DNA of 54,515 nucleotides from Bacteroides_E sp964583185. Its GTDB lineage: Bacteria > Bacteroidota > Bacteroidia > Bacteroidales > Bacteroidaceae. Below are positions 8,830-16,958 of the stretch, in pieces; position 1 is the first letter of the stretch; every line of letters starts with the position of its first letter. The position numbers and the translations under genes were made by a program. The notes beneath the pieces were generated by a model. That model ran no database searches. It saw nothing but the letters and a program-made list of their open reading frames with translations, and was not told the DNA's origin. Location of the stretch: contig CAZOVL010000007.1 of the NCBI GenBank assembly GCA_964583185.1, forward strand, positions 1-54,515, read 5' to 3'.

Positions 8830-9863
8830 TTATACGATTGTAAAAAGTTGAGTAATTGTGAGTTCTCTTCAGGAGTACCTATGGTCAGGCGCAGACAGTT
8901 TGCACAAAGTGCTACTGAATGACGATTTCGTATGATAACTCCTTGTTGAACCAGATAATTATAGATGGCATTGGCATCGGTTACTTGAATTAAAATAAAG
9001 TTAGCATCCGAAGGATAGATTTTGGTAACGCAAGGAATATCTTTCAAACTTTTTTCAACACGTGCTCTCTCCTTTATAATCTCCTTAGTCCAGCTTTGAA
9101 TCGTTGCATATTCTTTTAGCAAATCTAAAGCCTGATTTTGTGTTAACTGGTTAATATTATATGGATATTTCACTTTACTCATTAGTTGAATAATTTCAGG
9201 TGAAGCAAAAGCCATTCCTAAACGGATAGCTGCCGATCCCCATGCTTTAGAGAAGGTTTGTAACACCACTAAATTCGGGAATTTGTTCAATTCTTTGGCG
9301 AATGAAGGTGAGTTGGAGAAATCAATATAGGCTTCATCTACTATGACCAATCCTTCAAAACCTTCTAGTAATTTGATAATCTCCGTTCTATCCAAGTCGT
9401 TTGCAGTTGGATTATTCGGAGAGCAGAGAAAGATGAGTTTTGTTTGTTGGTCTGTTTTATTTAATAACTGTTGTGCATCAAATTGAAAGTTTTCATCTAA
9501 AAGCACACTTCGGTAAGATATATCATTGATGTCGGCACAAACCTTATACATTCCATAAGTGGGGTCTATAGCCACCACGTTATCCATTTGAGGTTGGCAA
9601 AACACCCTAAAGAGTAAATCAATGGCTTCATCGCTACCATTGCCTAAGAAAATAGACGATGTAGGAACTCCTTTAATTTTACTTATCTCTTTCTTTAATT
9701 CTCTCTGTCCCGGATCAGGATATCTATTGTATGGATCACTATAGGGATTCTCATTTGCATCTAAAAAAGTAACCTTTTCTTCTCCTTTATATTCATCGCG
9801 AGCAGAAGAGTAGGGTGTTAAACTCCATATATTAGGGCGAGTCAAATCTTTTAAGTTCTTCAT
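8826..9863 (-). CDS. hisC: Histidinol-phosphate aminotransferase
   Basis: A 345-residue fold-type I PLP enzyme that converts imidazole-acetol phosphate to histidinol phosphate using glutamate. Visible motifs are LDANENP (34-40), LGNGSDEA, CSPNNPT (147-153), DEAYIDF (176-182) and the PLP-binding Lys206 in TFSKAWG, followed by the phosphate-binding RLGMAF. It overlaps hisB by 4 bases and starts 2 bases after the hisD stop, consistent with tight translational coupling in the his operon. Confidence 0.96.
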   Translation of the reverse strand: MKNLKDLTRPNIWSLTPYSSARDEYKGEEKVTFLDANENPYSDPYNRYPDPGQRELKKEISKIKGVPTSSIFLGNGSDEAIDLLFRVFCQPQMDNVVAIDPTYGMYKVCADINDISYRSVLLDENFQFDAQQLLNKTDQQTKLIFLCSPNNPTANDLDRTEIIKLLEGFEGLVIVDEAYIDFSNSPSFAKELNKFPNLVVLQTFSKAWGSAAIRLGMAFASPEIIQLMSKVKYPYNINQLTQNQALDLLKEYATIQSWTKEIIKERARVEKSLKDIPCVTKIYPSDANFILIQVTDANAIYNYLVQQGVIIRNRHSVALCANCLRLTIGTPEENSQLLNFLQSYK

Positions 9864-9865
9864 GT

Positions 9866-10602
9866 TTATCTTTTCTCTTGTATTGTTTTTAGACGAATGG
9901 AGACTGCATTTTTGTGTGCATCCAATAATTCATTTTTAGCTAGTACTTCAACCGTAGGTCCTAGGTTTATCAGTCCCTTAGGTGTGATTTCTTGAAAGGT
10001 GGTTTTTCTAACAAAACTATCTAGGCTAACCCCACTATATGCACGGGCGTGTCCATTGGTGGGGAGCGTATGATTTGTTCCCGATGCGTAGTCTCCGGCA
10101 CTTTCAGGAGTGTATGAACCTAGAAAAACTGATCCTGCATTAATCACTTGATTCGCTACTTGATGATAATCTTTTACTTCCAAAATGAGGTGTTCCGGAG
10201 CGTAAGCATTGATGATTTTCATTCCTTCATCAATGGAATTTGCTAGGATTATCTTGCTGTTTATCAGTGTTTTCTCTGTCATTTCTTTTCGAGGAAGGGC
10301 CAAAAGTTGTTTCTCTATTTCTTCTTCTACTTTAGAAATTAATTCTTCATCTGTAGTTACAAGAATAACTTGGCTATCGATGCCGTGTTCTGCTTGAGAC
10401 AATAAATCGGCCGCAACAAAAGCCGGGTTGGCCGATTCNNNNNNNNNNNNNNNNNNNNNNNNNNNNNNNNNNNNNNNNNNNNNNNNNNNNNNNNNNNNNN
10501 NNNNNNNNNNNNNNNNNNNNNNNNNNNNNNNNNNNNNNGAATTTCCGGTCGTCTTAAAATTTCCTCCCATTGATTGGGTTGGGGATATTTTATAATATTC
10601 AT
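9866..10602 (-). CDS. hisD: Histidinol dehydrogenase, interrupted by an assembly gap
   Basis: HisD does the last two steps, histidinol to histidine, with NAD and zinc. The start codon is at 10602 (MNIIKYPQPNQWEEILRRP), and the C-terminal part, about 190 residues, resumes after 100 N with the family sequence SANPAFVAADLLSQAEHG. It contains YAPEHLIL, the Zn/active-site region and SAGDYASGTNHTLPT. HisD is usually about 428 residues. The two visible ends add up to roughly half of that and are in different frames across the N run, so the 100 N are a placeholder for about 0.6-0.7 kb rather than the true gap length. This is not evidence of a frameshift or pseudogene. Confidence 0.93.
10439..10538. 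other. Assembly gap (100 N) inside hisD
   Basis: Exactly 100 N, the usual scaffold placeholder for a gap of unknown size. By comparison with normal HisD length about 200 residues are missing, including part of the NAD-binding region. Confidence 0.98.
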
Positions 10603-10614
10603 TGTTTTTTTGTT

Positions 10615-11466
10615 TTAAGGAATCATTTTTTCGATGGGAAGAACAAGAATGCCTTCAGCCCCCATTTCTTTGAGCTTTCCTATGATATCCCAAAAGGACT
10701 TTTCATCTAACACCGTTTGGATGGAGCACCAGTTTTCATCGGCTAATGGAACTACTGTTGGACTTTTCATTCCCGGTAAAATGGTGAGTATTTTGTCTAG
10801 GCTCTCTTTGGGAGCATTCATTAAAACGTATTTTTTGTCCTCTGCCATTTTAACTGCATCCATTCTGAATAATAGTTCATCTAAAATGGCTTTCTTTTCA
10901 GCAGACAAGGTGCTGTTCCCAATTAATACAGCCTCAGACTTCATTACAACTTCCACCTCTTTTAATCGATTGCTTACCAAGGTAGATCCGGAACTTACAA
11001 TATCGAAAATTGCATCGGCCAATCCAATAGAAGGCGATACCTCTACTGAACCTGAAATTTCGTGGATATTAGCCGATAGGTTTTTTTCGTCTAAAAACTT
11101 TTGAAGAATCACAGGGTAGGAAGTAGCTATGGTTTTATCATTAAACCAGGAAGCATCTTCATAATCTATATCTCTGGGAATAGCTAATGATAATCTGCAT
11201 TTGCTAAATCCTAGACGTTTAATAATTTGAGTTCTTTGTTTCTTTTCATTAAACTCATTTTCTCCTACAATACCTATATCTGCTACTCCGTTAGCTACCG
11301 ATTGAGGTATATCATCGTCTCTTAAATAAAGCACTTCCACAGGGAAGTTAGTCGATTGAACAAGTAAGGTTCTTTTTAATGAACGAAGTTTAATTCCTGC
11401 TTCTTGTAATAATTCCATCGTATCGTCGTGGAGTCTGCCTTTGGCTTGTACTGCAATTCTTAACAT
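10615..11466 (-). CDS. hisG: ATP phosphoribosyltransferase, long form
   Basis: This 283-residue enzyme does the first committed step of histidine synthesis, ATP plus PRPP. The catalytic domain shows LRIAVQAKGRL, the GIVGENE region and the PRPP-binding loop DIVSSGSTL near residue 165. The C-terminal ACT-like HisG_C domain (about 205-283) is present, so it is the long, hexameric, histidine-inhibited form that does not need HisZ. It is the first structural gene of hisGDCB and starts 44 bases after the attenuator hairpin. Confidence 0.96.
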   Translation of the reverse strand: MLRIAVQAKGRLHDDTMELLQEAGIKLRSLKRTLLVQSTNFPVEVLYLRDDDIPQSVANGVADIGIVGENEFNEKKQRTQIIKRLGFSKCRLSLAIPRDIDYEDASWFNDKTIATSYPVILQKFLDEKNLSANIHEISGSVEVSPSIGLADAIFDIVSSGSTLVSNRLKEVEVVMKSEAVLIGNSTLSAEKKAILDELLFRMDAVKMAEDKKYVLMNAPKESLDKILTILPGMKSPTVVPLADENWCSIQTVLDEKSFWDIIGKLKEMGAEGILVLPIEKMIP

Positions 11467-11510
11467 AATGGTTCTATTTTTTTATTATTTAATTTCTAAT
11501 CAAAATAAAA

Positions 11511-11536
11511 AAGGCTTACCCTTACCGGTAAGCCTT
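11511..11536 (-). terminator. Attenuator terminator hairpin of the his operon
   Basis: On the minus strand, AAGGCTTACC and GGTAAGCCTT form a perfect 10-bp stem with a 6-base loop, followed by TTTTTTATTTT. It lies between the His-rich leader peptide and hisG, so it would end transcription early when charged tRNA-His is plentiful. A competing imperfect hairpin (CCTAgCGA / TCGgTAGG, about 11582-11603) overlaps the end of the leader ORF. Confidence 0.88.
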
Positions 11537-11582
11537 CATTATTGTTTTTATGTATGTAAATTAAATACAATACCCCAATTGC

Positions 11583-11636
11583 CTACCGAAAGTTATCGCT
11601 AGGTAAATGATGATGGTTTGTATTTGTTCTTTTCAT
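11583..11636 (-). CDS. hisL: Histidine operon leader peptide
   Basis: A 17-codon ORF, MKRTNTNHHHLPSDNFR, begins 20-odd bases after the predicted transcription start and ends at a TAG at 11583. Codons 8-10 are three consecutive His codons (CAT CAT CAT). With the terminator hairpin 46 bases downstream and hisG next, this is the classic arrangement for ribosome-mediated attenuation: stalling at His codons when histidyl-tRNA is scarce would favour read-through. The ORF was too short for automatic ORF calling and was found by reading the region between the promoter and hisG. Confidence 0.88.
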   Translation of the reverse strand: MKRTNTNHHHLPSDNFR

Positions 11637-11656
11637 ATCTATGTTTTAATTGTTAG

Positions 11657-11687
11657 CAAAAATAGCTTATTCGTTTCAAAAAACAAA
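11657..11687 (-). promoter_or_regulatory. Promoter of the hisGDCB operon
   Basis: The minus strand has TTTG (11684-11687), a 19-base spacer, then TATTTTTG (11657-11664), a full match to the Bacteroidota TTTG-N19-TAnnTTTG promoter. The predicted start, near 11650, is just upstream of the leader peptide ATG at 11636. Confidence 0.75.
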
Positions 11688-11777
11688 AGAAAAGGCTTAT
11701 ATATTTTCAATTAGTTTGTGAAAGAAGCTGTTTTTGTGTAAATGCGTGTGTCTTAGTTTCCTTGTAATTTCTTTGGA

Positions 11778-13091
11778 TTACTCTTCACTCGTTTTTCTTA
11801 AATCCTTTACTCGGACTGCTTTTCCTTCTTGTTGAGGCAATGAGCCTTTTTTTACAAACTTAAGAGTAGGAGTAACTAAAATTTCATCGCGTAAATCTTG
11901 CCTTATCTTTTTATACAGTTTTTCCAGTACAACATAGTTATCAGTAGGAAGTTCTTTAATTTCTACTTCAACAGTTAATGATTCTTGTTTGTCTATTTTA
12001 TCCAAGGTTATCAAATAATTACTGGAAAGTTCCTGATAATTCATCAGGATTTTCTCTATTTGCATTGGAAAGATGTTAACCCCTTTGATTATTATCATAT
12101 CATCACTGCGTCCTGTAATACGATCAATAAGTAAATGTGTTCTGCCACAGGGGCAAGCATAGGGGAGTACTCGTGTCAAGTCACGGGTTCTATACCGGAT
12201 TAAAGGCATCATTTCACGATTTAATGTGGTTAAAACCAACTCTCCGGTTTCTCCTACAGGTAAAACTTCACCTGTGTCAGGATTAATGATTTCAACTAAA
12301 TAACTGTCTTCCCAAAGATGCATTCCGTGTTGCTCTTTACATTCAAAAGCAACTCCCGGGCCGTTCATCTCGGTCATACCGTAGCTGTTATATGCCTTTA
12401 CACCTAAGAGATTTTCTATTATTTTCCGTTGTTTATCAGTGTGAGGTTCAGCTCCAATAACCAATGTCCTTAAAGTAGACTGTACAGGATCAAGTCCTTC
12501 TTCTTTAAATACTTCAGCTAAACGTACAGCATAACTTGGTATGGCGTGTAAGGCTGTAGTTCCAAAATCGGTGATAAACTTAATTTGTCGCTTGCTGTTA
12601 CCGGCTGCAGCAGGTACGGTTAAAGCCCCAAGTTTTTCAGCTCCATATTGGAAACCTAATCCTCCGGTAAACATTCCGTAGCCCGAACTATTTTGAAAAA
12701 CATCCGTATTGCGTATACCTACCATATATAAGCAACGAGCTACTAGATTAGCCCAGTTGTCTAGGTCATTTTTTGAATAAACCACAAGGGTGGGATTTCC
12801 TGTTGTACCACTGGAACTATGAATACGAACACCTTCACCTTTAGGATTGCTTGTAGCTAATTGAAAAGGGTAGCTGTCTCGCAAATCTTGTTTAGTAGTA
12901 AAAGGCAATTGTTGGATATCTTCCAAATGATGAATCCTTTCAATAGAAAAACCTATCTCTTGAAATCTTTTTTTGTAAAAAGGAGATAGTTGTGCTCTTT
13001 GTAAAGTCTTTTTTAGCCTGTTTAGTTGCAACTCTTTTAATTGCTTTGTAGCTAAAGTTTCAATCTCTTGTTCCCAGTAGTTTTTATTCAT
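11778..13091 (-). CDS. paaK: Phenylacetate-CoA ligase family protein
   Basis: A 437-residue AMP-forming ligase of the PaaK family. The ATP-binding loop reads SSGTTGNPTLVVY (near 91-103), followed by SYGMTEMNGPG and the hinge region YRTRDL. Four cysteines suitable for metal binding are not all seen; CPCGRTH near 312 matches the family. It activates an aryl acid to its CoA thioester through an adenylate. It is the third gene after iorA and iorB (42 bases from iorB), an association common in anaerobes. The pair would let the cell interconvert arylpyruvates, arylacetyl-CoA and arylacetates with ATP exchange. The preferred substrate is unknown. Confidence 0.9.
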   Translation of the reverse strand: MNKNYWEQEIETLATKQLKELQLNRLKKTLQRAQLSPFYKKRFQEIGFSIERIHHLEDIQQLPFTTKQDLRDSYPFQLATSNPKGEGVRIHSSSGTTGNPTLVVYSKNDLDNWANLVARCLYMVGIRNTDVFQNSSGYGMFTGGLGFQYGAEKLGALTVPAAAGNSKRQIKFITDFGTTALHAIPSYAVRLAEVFKEEGLDPVQSTLRTLVIGAEPHTDKQRKIIENLLGVKAYNSYGMTEMNGPGVAFECKEQHGMHLWEDSYLVEIINPDTGEVLPVGETGELVLTTLNREMMPLIRYRTRDLTRVLPYACPCGRTHLLIDRITGRSDDMIIIKGVNIFPMQIEKILMNYQELSSNYLITLDKIDKQESLTVEVEIKELPTDNYVVLEKLYKKIRQDLRDEILVTPTLKFVKKGSLPQQEGKAVRVKDLRKTSEE

Positions 13092-13133
13092 TACTTATTA
13101 AAACTGTAATATGTAATATAAAATCACTAAATA

Positions 13134-13715
13134 CTAAATTAAGTGTTCGGCCGCATCTTTTCCGGCTCGAAGCGCTTTAATATTCAAATCTACAATTTCT
13201 TGTCCTTTGGATTTGAAAATATCGTTGATGCTCTCTTCAATATTTTCATATTTCATATTTAAGAATGGGGTAGTAGCTCCTAATAAAACAATGTTGGAAG
13301 CACGTAGTGACCCAATTTCTTTGGCTATTTCATCTACATTTAATAAAACATGATTGGGTAATGCTTTGATTTCATTCCATACCTTGTTTTCATCCGGATA
13401 ATTATCAATGTTCTTAAAAGGCACTTCATTTGAAACTACCCATCCATCCTTATTAAGATAAGGCAGATAGCGTAATGCTTCCATCGGCTCTAAGGATATA
13501 ATTAAATCGCAAGCCCCTTTGGGAATTAAATCGGAAGATATGGGGTTACTACTTAATCGAAGATTTGATTGTACATCTCCACCTCTTTGACTCATTCCGT
13601 GAACCTCTGCTTGTTTTAAATATAGATTTTCTTTGATAGCAGCCTGTCCAATAATTGTGGCAATAGTTAGAATACCTTGTCCACCTACGCCAGAAAGTAT
13701 AATATCTTTTTTCAT
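13134..13715 (-). CDS. iorB: Indolepyruvate:ferredoxin oxidoreductase, beta subunit
   Basis: A 193-residue protein of the pyruvate/ketoisovalerate oxidoreductase gamma-domain family. It opens with DIILSGVGGQGILTIA, the family signature, and has HGMSQRGG and the LEPMEALRYL stretch. With IorA it oxidises aryl-2-oxoacids from Trp, Phe and Tyr to aryl-acetyl-CoA and reduces ferredoxin. Its start lies 2 bases after the iorA stop, so the two are cotranslated and probably made in equal amounts. Confidence 0.94.
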   Translation of the reverse strand: MKKDIILSGVGGQGILTIATIIGQAAIKENLYLKQAEVHGMSQRGGDVQSNLRLSSNPISSDLIPKGACDLIISLEPMEALRYLPYLNKDGWVVSNEVPFKNIDNYPDENKVWNEIKALPNHVLLNVDEIAKEIGSLRASNIVLLGATTPFLNMKYENIEESINDIFKSKGQEIVDLNIKALRAGKDAAEHLI

Positions 13716-13717
13716 TG

Positions 13718-15307
13718 TTATTTTTTCTTTCTACTCCTTTTTAATGTCTGGATGCACTCTCTTCTAGGGATGATAACTGATACACCATTGTATTCAATTT
13801 CTTCGCGGAGCATTTCTTTCATGGCTTCGTGATTTTTCTTTAATGGAACAATCACACGTACATGTTCCTCTTCAACACCTAATCCTAAACAGATAGATTC
13901 AATACGGCCTGTTCCGGCTGAATCTTGTCCACCTGTCATTGCTGTCGTTTCATTATCCGATATAATAATGGTAACCTTGCTATTAGAGTTTACACAATCT
14001 AATAATCCGGTCATTCCTGAATGGGTAAAGGTGGAGTCACCAATAACTGCAATGGAAGGATGTTGCCCTCCATCTGCTGCACCTTTTGCCATGGTAATTG
14101 ATGCCCCCATATCCACACAAGAGTCAATAGCGTGAAAAGGAGCTCCGGCTCCAAGCGTGTAACAGCCTATGTCACTTAGAACTTTTGCTTGATTATATTC
14201 TGCCACTACTTCATTCAGAGCAGTAAATAAGTCGCGATGTCCGCATCCCTGACAGAGTGCAGGAGGTCTCATTTCAACAGAAGGTGATGCTTGATAAGAC
14301 TCAGGAGTTTCTTTACCTAAGGCTCTTCCTACATTATCAGGATTTAGTTCTCCTGTACGAGGCAAAAGACCATCTAATCTACCTTTTACTGTAACTCCTA
14401 TACTCAATAAACCTTTCAGTTGTTTTTCAACAAAAGGTTGTCCGTCTTCCATGACTATTATTTCGTTACATTCGGCAAAAAGTTTTGCTATGTGTGCTTT
14501 AGGAAGAGGATATTGGCCAACTTTTACAATGGGATACTCACATCCTTCCGGATAGTGTTCCATTAAGTAATTGTATGCAATGCCACAAGCTACAATTCCC
14601 TTGTCTTTATTTACACCGTCTATATATGCGTTGTAATTTGAGGTGTTGGACTTATCTTCAAAAACCTCTTGTTTATCTACAAGCGATTGATATCTTTTCC
14701 GAGCAATTCCGGGAAGCAATATGAACTGTTTAGCATCTTTGCTATAAGAAATTTCATTTTCTTGTAGTTGTTCTTTAACTGCAACCCCGGATCTGGAGTG
14801 AGCCAATCGGGTAACAATACGTAATAGCACAGGAACACCTAACTGTTCGGAGAGCTGCAACCCAAAGTAAGTCATATCGTATGCTTCTTGTTGATTGCTA
14901 GGTTCCAAGATTGGAATCAATGCAAAATCCCCATAGAAACGACTATCTTGTTCATTTTGAGAGGAATGCATACTCGGGTCATCAGCTACGATAACTACTA
15001 AACCTCCATTTACACCAGTAACTCCGGCATTTACAAAACAGTCGGCTGCAACATTTAAGCCTACGTGTTTCATACATACAATGGCACGTTTTCCAATAAA
15101 TGACATTCCTAAAGCAGCTTCCATAGCTGTTTTTTCATTTGTACACCAGCGTGAATGGATGTTCCGTTGTTTACTCACCGGATGACGCTGTATATATTCA
15201 GTGATTTCTGTAGATGGAGTTCCGGGGTATGCATAAACACCGGAAATGCCCGCATCAATAGCCGCTTGAGCTATGGCTTCATCACCCAATAATAATTTTT
15301 TGCTCAT
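13718..15307 (-). CDS. iorA: Indolepyruvate:ferredoxin oxidoreductase, alpha subunit
   Basis: A 529-residue IorA. The N-terminal pyrimidine-binding domain contains GDEAIAQAAIDAG and VYAYPGTPSTEI. The TPP-binding part has CQGCGHRDLF, then GDSTFTHSGMTGL and DNETTAMTGGQDS near residues 420-455. The classical archaeal enzyme ends in a domain with two 4Fe-4S clusters (total about 620-650 residues). Here the protein stops after IIPRREC with a basic tail, so that ferredoxin-like domain is absent, as I recall for other Bacteroidales IorA proteins. Electrons presumably go to an external ferredoxin through other clusters. First gene of iorA-iorB-paaK. Confidence 0.94.
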   Translation of the reverse strand: MSKKLLLGDEAIAQAAIDAGISGVYAYPGTPSTEITEYIQRHPVSKQRNIHSRWCTNEKTAMEAALGMSFIGKRAIVCMKHVGLNVAADCFVNAGVTGVNGGLVVIVADDPSMHSSQNEQDSRFYGDFALIPILEPSNQQEAYDMTYFGLQLSEQLGVPVLLRIVTRLAHSRSGVAVKEQLQENEISYSKDAKQFILLPGIARKRYQSLVDKQEVFEDKSNTSNYNAYIDGVNKDKGIVACGIAYNYLMEHYPEGCEYPIVKVGQYPLPKAHIAKLFAECNEIIVMEDGQPFVEKQLKGLLSIGVTVKGRLDGLLPRTGELNPDNVGRALGKETPESYQASPSVEMRPPALCQGCGHRDLFTALNEVVAEYNQAKVLSDIGCYTLGAGAPFHAIDSCVDMGASITMAKGAADGGQHPSIAVIGDSTFTHSGMTGLLDCVNSNSKVTIIISDNETTAMTGGQDSAGTGRIESICLGLGVEEEHVRVIVPLKKNHEAMKEMLREEIEYNGVSVIIPRRECIQTLKRSRKKK

Positions 15308-15348
15308 AAGACAGTAGCTTATTTTATAAGATTAAAGAAAATATTAAG

Positions 15349-15356
15349 CAAATATA
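15349..15356 (-). promoter_or_regulatory. Candidate -7 element for iorAB-paaK
   Basis: TATATTTG on the minus strand, about 42 bases upstream of the iorA start, matches TAnnTTTG. The -33 region is GTTT at the right distance, a weak match. Confidence 0.45.
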
Positions 15357-15383
15357 CTGAAAACTCAATCTTTTAAAACCTTT

Positions 15384-16415
15384 TTATCTATAAATCTTTC
15401 TTTTATTTAGTGCATCCCAATATTTTCTAGCATTTCGAGAGTGCTCAGCTAGATTGGTGGCAAAGCTATGATAGCCCGAGAAATCTTCTTTGGCACACAT
15501 ATAAATGTAATTGTGTTCCTGATAATTAAGTACACTATCTATTCCTTTAATGGTAGGAATACGTATCGGGCCGGGAGGAAGTCCGGTATATAAATAGGTG
15601 TTGTAAGGAGATTCAATTTTTAAATCCTGATTGGTTATGCGTTGAATGGTAAAATCTCCTATGGCATATTTTATAGTTGGATCAGCCTGCAATGGCATTC
15701 CTCTCTTTAGTCTGTTCATATAAAGTCCGGCAACTGTTGCTTTTTCGTCGTTTTTAGCTGTTTCTTCTTCAACAATAGAAGCTAAGATGGCCACCTCGTA
15801 TGCTGATAATCCTATTTGTTCTGCTTTTTGCTTTCTGCTATCGTTCCAAAAATTATTGTGTTCCTTTTGCATACGCAATAATAAATCTTCTACTTTGATG
15901 TTCCAATACACTTCATAGGTGTTGGGTATGAAGAATGTCATCAAGCTATTTCTGTCGTAGCCCATATCTGCTAATACACCTTCATCAAAAAGTTGATTGG
16001 CAATTTCCAAAGAGTCAATCATTATTTGTTTGGAGATGTGACCAACAATTGCTTCTACATTACGAGGACTATTAATTACTAATTTAGTAGGTGTTTGGTG
16101 TCCACGAGATAACTTTTTATACAGTTCAAAAGGAGTTTCACTAGAGAGTATTTCGTACTTACCTGTACGAATATTTTCTCCATATTTTTTGTAATCACAA
16201 ATCATTTGAAATCCTTTCAGATTTTTAGGATGAGCTTGAGCCGTTATTTTGTGATATATGGAATCTATTGTGTCATCTCTATCAATGTATAGGGTTGCTT
16301 TTTCTTCTATTTGAAATTGTGGGTGAAAAATTAAAAAGTAATATCGACCAGCCCAACCAAAGAGAAGTAGTAAAACAACAAAAAGAGAAACAAAGAGAAT
16401 CGTTTTTTTTTGCAT
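15384..16415 (-). CDS. mltG: Endolytic murein transglycosylase
   Basis: A 343-residue YceG/MltG protein. One N-terminal membrane segment (about 5-25) anchors it in the inner membrane and the rest is periplasmic. Two LysM-like/YceG folds follow, and the catalytic signature is ASIVEEET (Glu near 218), with the conserved AGLYMNRL, PLQADPTIKYA and GLPPGPIRIP. It cuts nascent glycan strands next to the synthesis machinery and sets their length. The gene is monocistronic in appearance; repeat array 2 is 31 bases before its start. Confidence 0.95.
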   Translation of the reverse strand: MQKKTILFVSLFVVLLLLFGWAGRYYFLIFHPQFQIEEKATLYIDRDDTIDSIYHKITAQAHPKNLKGFQMICDYKKYGENIRTGKYEILSSETPFELYKKLSRGHQTPTKLVINSPRNVEAIVGHISKQIMIDSLEIANQLFDEGVLADMGYDRNSLMTFFIPNTYEVYWNIKVEDLLLRMQKEHNNFWNDSRKQKAEQIGLSAYEVAILASIVEEETAKNDEKATVAGLYMNRLKRGMPLQADPTIKYAIGDFTIQRITNQDLKIESPYNTYLYTGLPPGPIRIPTIKGIDSVLNYQEHNYIYMCAKEDFSGYHSFATNLAEHSRNARKYWDALNKRKIYR

Positions 16416-16446
16416 AAATACACGCTTTATTATGAGGGAACAATTA

Positions 16447-16525
16447 GGGGTCTAGGAGAGAAGCCTCTTCGGTCTAGGACCAAAGGCCTGTCGGTCTAGG
16501 ACTGAAGGGTGCTCGGTCTAGGACC
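16447..16525 (-). repeat. Array 2 of the 22-bp palindromic tandem repeat (4 units)
   Basis: The array is inverted relative to array 1. Cores on the plus strand start at 16447 (degenerate, GGGGTCTAGGAGA), 16469, 16491 and 16513, exactly 22 bases apart; the last three read TCGGTCTAGGACY. It lies between the mltG start and the 3' end of tRNA-Thr, in the gap where protein-coding direction switches from mltG (-) to the CreD-like gene (+). Confidence 0.95.
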
Positions 16526-16621
16526 GACTTTAATGTTGCTTCTGCTACTTGTGAGCCACTATATAATAACACCTTTATAATGTGAATATTTATTCACTAA
16601 AATACATTAAGCTAAAAGGAG

Positions 16622-16694
16622 AGCCGATAGCCGGACTTGAACCGGCGACCTACTCATTACGAATGAGTTGCTCTACCAACTGAGCCATATCGGC
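16622..16694 (-). tRNA. trnT: tRNA-Thr (CGT)
   Basis: A cloverleaf is readable on the minus strand. The acceptor arms are GCCGATA and TATCGGC, the D-arm region is GGCTCAGTTGGTAGAGC, and the anticodon stem ACTCA/TGAGT encloses the loop TTCGTAA with anticodon CGT. The T-arm is CCGGTTCAAGTCCGG. CCA is not encoded. Total 73 bases including the discriminator T. Confidence 0.96.
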
Positions 16695-16712
16695 ATACAT
16701 TTTTATTATTTA

Positions 16713-16720
16713 CAAAGTTA
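16713..16720 (-). promoter_or_regulatory. Candidate -7 element for tRNA-Thr
   Basis: TAACTTTG on the minus strand matches TAnnTTTG and lies 18 bases before the tRNA 5' end, the expected place. The -33 position has TTTC rather than TTTG. Confidence 0.5.
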
Positions 16721-16958
16721 TTGTTTTTGTTTTATTCCTGAAATGAAATTTTCATTTTTAATGCTATTTTAGCATCCTACTATATAATAAGGTATAGGCT
16801 ACTTAAAAGTGACTTGATTTCAATAAATAATTAGATTCATTTAGCTATCTTTATAGAGTAGGTTTGAATACATTTATGAAGGAGTATTCCAAGAAGATGA
16901 GTTGTTATCTAAAAGAAAAAACTACAAGCACTAATTATTATTCAAGAAAATAGAATTT

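Noticed and set aside
9866..10602. hisD as a frameshifted pseudogene
   Set aside because: The frame change occurs across an N run of arbitrary length, and both flanks are intact HisD sequence.
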